A stretch of DNA of 8,251 bases from Actinomycetota bacterium. Its GTDB lineage: Bacteria; Actinomycetota; Actinomycetes; Actinomycetales; Microbacteriaceae. This document shows, one piece after another, positions 5,071 to 8,251 of this stretch. Under the pieces are notes generated by a model. That model had not been told where the DNA came from. It made no database searches and saw only the letters and a list, made by a program, of their open reading frames with translations. How positions within the stretch are numbered: position 1 is the first letter of the stretch; each line of letters starts with the position of its first letter. The DNA lies in the NCBI GenBank assembly GCA_009704155.1, contig WLES01000026.1:1-8251 (forward strand). The letters run 5' to 3'. Position numbers and translations under genes: made by a program.

Positions 5071-7746
5071 TTGAGCAGCAATTCATTCGGTGCGCAGAGT
5101 GCTTTAACAGTCGGTAGTAACGACTACAGGATCTATCGCATCGACGCTGTCCCTGGACACGAACGACTTCCGTTCAGCTTAAAAATCTTGCTCGAGAATC
5201 TCCTCCGGACGGAAGACGGGGCGAACATCACGGCAGACCACATCTCTGCTCTCGGAAACTGGAATCCAGCTGCTGAGCCCGACACGGAAATTCAATTCAC
5301 TCCTGCCCGCGTTGTCATGCAGGACTTCACGGGAGTTCCGTGCATCGTCGACCTTGCAACAATGCGCGAGGCCGTCGCCGACCTCGGCGGTGATCCTGAA
5401 AAGATCAACCCGCTTGCCCCGGCAGAGCTCGTCATCGACCACTCGGTGATTGCCGACCTGTTTGGGCGTGAAGACGCCTTCGAGCGAAACGTCGAGATCG
5501 AGTACGAGCGCAACGGAGAGCGCTACCAATTCCTTCGCTGGGGCCAGTCGGCGTTCGACAACTTCAAGGTTGTGCCGCCTGGGACGGGAATCGTGCACCA
5601 GGTGAACATTGAGAACCTCGCCAAGGTCGTTTACACCCGCGAGATTGACGGCGTCAACGTCGCGTTCCCGGACACGTGCGTCGGAACCGATTCACACACC
5701 ACGATGGTCAACGGGCTCGGTGTCCTCGGCTGGGGCGTCGGAGGTATTGAAGCCGAAGCAGCGATGCTGGGCCAACCCGTATCAATGTTGATTCCCAAGG
5801 TTGTTGGCTTCAAACTCAAGGGAACAATTCCTGCAGCTGTTACCGCAACCGACATCGTCTTGACCATCACAGACATGCTGCGCAAACACGGTGTCGTAGG
5901 AAAATTCGTCGAGTTCTACGGTGCCGGTGTGAGCCAGGTGCCCCTCGCAAACAGGGCAACCATCGGAAACATGAGCCCTGAGTTTGGGTCGACCGCGGCC
6001 ATGTTCCCCATCGACAGCATCACGGTCGACTACCTTCGTCTGACCGGTCGACCAGCAGAGACGGTCGCGCTTGTGGAGGCCTACGCAAAAGAGCAAGGCT
6101 TGTGGCACAACCCTGACCTCGAGCCTGTCTTCTCTGAGTATCTTGAGCTCGACCTTGCGACGGTCGTGCCGTCAATCGCTGGCCCGAAGCGCCCACAGGA
6201 CAGGATTGAGCTCTCTAAGGCAAAATCTCAGTTTGCGGAAGACCTCGGAACCTACGGTCCGGGCAAGGCGGCGTCCGTCACGCGTGATGGTGAAACGTTC
6301 ACCGTTGACAACGGACACGTCGCGATCGCTGCAATCACATCGTGTACAAACACGTCCAACCCGTCAGTGATGCTCGCAGCCGGTCTGCTTGCGCGTAATG
6401 CAGTTGCGAAGGGTCTCGAGGCAAAGCCGTGGGTGAAAACGACACTTGCCCCAGGGTCGAAAGTGGTCACGGAGTATTACGAAAAAGCTGGCCTGATGGA
6501 CGACTTGGAAGCTCTCGGCTTTTACCTCGTCGGTTACGGATGTACGACGTGTATTGGAAACTCTGGACCGCTTCCCGAGGAGATTTCCCACGCAGTTCAC
6601 GACAATGACCTTGCTGTCACCGCTGTGTTGTCGGGTAACCGCAACTTTGAGGGTCGAATCAACCCCGACGTAAAGATGAACTACTTGGCGTCCCCTCCGC
6701 TTGTCATTGCTTACGCCTTGGCCGGCACGATGGACTTTGACTTTGAGGCTGAGCCCCTAGGCCACGACTCGAACGGTGAACCTGTTTTCCTTGCTGATAT
6801 CTGGCCGAGTGCTTCTGAAGTTCAGTCAACGATTGACTCGTCGATCGACACTGAGATGTTTGTCCGTCAATACGCGGCTGTTTTTGATGGCGATGAGCGC
6901 TGGCGTTCACTTCCCACCCCGACGGGCAATGTGTTCGAGTGGGACGCAAAGTCGACTTATGTCCGAAAGCCACCGTACTTTGACGGAATGTCGCCGACAG
7001 CATCTCCGGTGAGTGATATCGCCGACGCGAGAGTGCTTGCGCTTCTCGGTGACTCCGTTACAACCGACCACATTTCGCCAGCCGGATCGATCAAGGCCGA
7101 TTCGCCCGCTGGTAAATACCTCGAGGCCCACGGCGTTGGTCGTGACGATTTCAACTCCTACGGATCCCGCCGAGGCAATCACGAGGTCATGATTCGTGGA
7201 ACGTTCGCGAACATCCGTCTCAAGAATCAGCTTCTCGACGGCGTGGAGGGTGGCTTTACTCGAGACTTCACAACGCCGGACGGTTCCCAATCGTTCATCT
7301 TCGATGCGTCAACGGCCTATGTTGCAGCTGGAACACCTCTCGTAATTCTCGCCGGCAAAGAATACGGTTCTGGTTCGAGCCGCGACTGGGCCGCAAAGGG
7401 AACGAGCCTTCTCGGCGTCTCGGCTGTTATCGCGGAGTCGTTCGAACGAATTCACCGGTCTAACCTGATCGGAATGGGTGTCATCCCACTGCAGTTCCCG
7501 AGCGGCCAAACCGCTCAGTCGCTCGGTCTCGATGGCACAGAGTCGTTCTCAATCACCGGAATTGTCGCGCTCAACGACGGGATCACTCCGCCGACTGTAC
7601 GAGTCGTCGCCGTGCCCACAGCACATTCAGCAGCGGGTAAGTCGGAGATCGAATTTGACGCCACGGTCCGGATTGACACGCCAGGCGAAGCCGATTACTA
7701 CCGAAACGGTGGAATCCTCCAGTACGTATTGCGGTCCCTCCTCTAG
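5071..7746 (+). CDS. acnA: Aconitate hydratase A (aconitase)
   Basis: Aconitase interconverts citrate and isocitrate through cis-aconitate in the TCA cycle, in the cytoplasm, using a [4Fe-4S] cluster. The 891-residue product has the usual AcnA/IRP length. Cluster ligands are C425 (TSCTNTSNP), C491 and C494 ([11 protein letters not shown]). Substrate and catalytic residues are visible as D207-S208-H209 in GTDSHTT and S769/R771 in YGSGSSRDW. The C-terminal swivel domain begins around D661 ([13 protein letters not shown]) and includes [14 protein letters not shown]. The start is TTG 5071 with AGAGGAG upstream, giving [15 protein letters not shown], the normal actinobacterial AcnA start. In many actinobacteria a TetR-type repressor gene (acnR) follows acnA; here dxs follows at once, sharing one base. 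Oxidative damage to the cluster can turn this enzyme class into an RNA-binding regulator in some bacteria; nothing here shows whether that holds for this copy. Confidence 0.98.
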   Translation: MSSNSFGAQSALTVGSNDYRIYRIDAVPGHERLPFSLKILLENLLRTEDGANITADHISALGNWNPAAEPDTEIQFTPARVVMQDFTGVPCIVDLATMREAVADLGGDPEKINPLAPAELVIDHSVIADLFGREDAFERNVEIEYERNGERYQFLRWGQSAFDNFKVVPPGTGIVHQVNIENLAKVVYTREIDGVNVAFPDTCVGTDSHTTMVNGLGVLGWGVGGIEAEAAMLGQPVSMLIPKVVGFKLKGTIPAAVTATDIVLTITDMLRKHGVVGKFVEFYGAGVSQVPLANRATIGNMSPEFGSTAAMFPIDSITVDYLRLTGRPAETVALVEAYAKEQGLWHNPDLEPVFSEYLELDLATVVPSIAGPKRPQDRIELSKAKSQFAEDLGTYGPGKAASVTRDGETFTVDNGHVAIAAITSCTNTSNPSVMLAAGLLARNAVAKGLEAKPWVKTTLAPGSKVVTEYYEKAGLMDDLEALGFYLVGYGCTTCIGNSGPLPEEISHAVHDNDLAVTAVLSGNRNFEGRINPDVKMNYLASPPLVIAYALAGTMDFDFEAEPLGHDSNGEPVFLADIWPSASEVQSTIDSSIDTEMFVRQYAAVFDGDERWRSLPTPTGNVFEWDAKSTYVRKPPYFDGMSPTASPVSDIADARVLALLGDSVTTDHISPAGSIKADSPAGKYLEAHGVGRDDFNSYGSRRGNHEVMIRGTFANIRLKNQLLDGVEGGFTRDFTTPDGSQSFIFDASTAYVAAGTPLVILAGKEYGSGSSRDWAAKGTSLLGVSAVIAESFERIHRSNLIGMGVIPLQFPSGQTAQSLGLDGTESFSITGIVALNDGITPPTVRVVAVPTAHSAAGKSEIEFDATVRIDTPGEADYYRNGGILQYVLRSLL

Positions 7747-8251
7747 TGGCTACCGTGTTGGAGGGAATCTCGTCGCCGGACGATGTGAAGAAGCTGTCAG
7801 CAGCTCAGTGCACAGTTCTGGCTTCAGACATTCGCGATTTCCTCATCGACAACGTTTCCGTGACGGGTGGTCATCTCGGGCCTAACCTTGGCGTTGTTGA
7901 GTTGACCATCGCGCTTCATCGAGTTTTTGACTCACCAACTGACCCCATTATTTGGGACACCGGGCACCAGTCGTATGTTCACAAGCTTCTGACCGGTCGT
8001 CAGGATTTTTCGCGTCTTCGAATGGTCGACGGCCTCGCGGGATATCCGCAGCGTTCCGAATCGGTTCACGACGTTGTCGAGAGCAGCCACGCGTCTAGTT
8101 CGCTCTCGTGGGCTGAAGGAGTCTCTAAAGCGTTCGAGATGACGGGTCAAGACGAACGGCATGTAGTTGCCGTCGTGGGGGACGGCGCCCTCACTGGTGG
8201 AATGACCTGGGAAGCATTGAACAACATCTCGCATGACAATTCACGCAAACT
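7746..8251 (+). CDS. dxs: 1-deoxy-D-xylulose-5-phosphate synthase, N-terminal part (cut by window edge)
   Basis: Dxs condenses pyruvate and glyceraldehyde 3-phosphate, using thiamine diphosphate and Mg, in the first step of the MEP pathway to isoprenoids; DXP also feeds thiamine and pyridoxal synthesis. The first 168 of roughly 620-640 residues are present. [14 protein letters not shown] (41-54) holds the catalytic H43, [15 protein letters not shown] (71-85) holds H74, then [19 protein letters not shown] (113-123), and [11 protein letters not shown] (143-153) with the GDG of the ThDP-binding motif, followed by EALNN (156-160). Start choice is uncertain. GTG 7746 shares its G with the acnA stop (TAGTG) and gives MATVLEGI; in-frame GTG 7755 would give MLEGI. 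Neither has a good Shine-Dalgarno sequence, so translation is probably coupled to acnA. Confidence 0.95.
   Translation, partial: MATVLEGISSPDDVKKLSAAQCTVLASDIRDFLIDNVSVTGGHLGPNLGVVELTIALHRVFDSPTDPIIWDTGHQSYVHKLLTGRQDFSRLRMVDGLAGYPQRSESVHDVVESSHASSSLSWAEGVSKAFEMTGQDERHVVAVVGDGALTGGMTWEALNNISHDNSRK

Noticed and set aside
5179..5598. 139-codon minus-strand frame opposite acnA
   Set aside because: It is a shadow of the acnA coding frame without domain or start signals.
1..8251. A new mobile, defence or biosynthetic system in the window
   Set aside because: All genes belong to conserved actinobacterial core families, with no integrase, transposase, repeat array, phage gene or compositional break visible.

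Overview
The window is ordinary, tightly packed chromosome of a high-to-moderate-GC actinobacterium. It is most likely a member of the Microbacteriaceae with a compact, streamlined genome (for example the freshwater Luna-type lineages). The evidence is the gene content: a parC-type topoisomerase subunit, an alkaline-phosphatase-superfamily phosphodiesterase, sepH, and DUF4193, DUF3093, dut, DUF3710 and DUF3159 genes, followed by acnA and dxs. This is a core neighbourhood I recognise from Actinobacteria. GTG and TTG starts are common, and intergenic space is almost absent. GC looks like the mid-to-upper fifties by eye; I did not compute it. No mobile element, phage gene, tRNA, rRNA or CRISPR array was seen.

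Layout. Bases 1-386 (minus) hold the N-terminal part of topoisomerase IV subunit A, cut by the left edge. Bases 388-1497 (plus) encode a phosphodiesterase/nucleotide-pyrophosphatase-like protein. sepH lies at 1494-2477 (minus). A 138-base divergent control region (2478-2615) separates it from a small zinc-ribbon protein (DUF4193, 2616-2906, plus). A small membrane protein (DUF3093) lies at 2903-3340 (minus), and a 32-base divergent gap separates it from dut. dut, DUF3710 and DUF3159 (3373-5017, plus) form a translationally coupled operon with 4-base start/stop overlaps. After a 53-base leader with a strong ribosome binding site come acnA (5071-7746) and dxs (from 7746, cut by the right edge), which share one base.

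How the genes fit together. The left half alternates strand at every gene (-,+,-,+,-,+). It has two tail-to-tail 4-base stop overlaps and one head-to-head junction with a single base between the chosen starts. The right half is one long plus-strand block. Functions are housekeeping: chromosome decatenation (ParC), cell division control through FtsZ (SepH), removal of dUTP (Dut), the TCA cycle (AcnA) and isoprenoid precursor synthesis (Dxs). Four genes (DUF4193, DUF3093, DUF3710, DUF3159) belong to conserved actinobacterial families whose function I do not know.

I found no convincing new multi-gene system. The most notable non-coding signal is a nested inverted repeat (2565-2606) in front of the DUF4193 gene. 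As RNA it would bury that gene's Shine-Dalgarno sequence in a hairpin.
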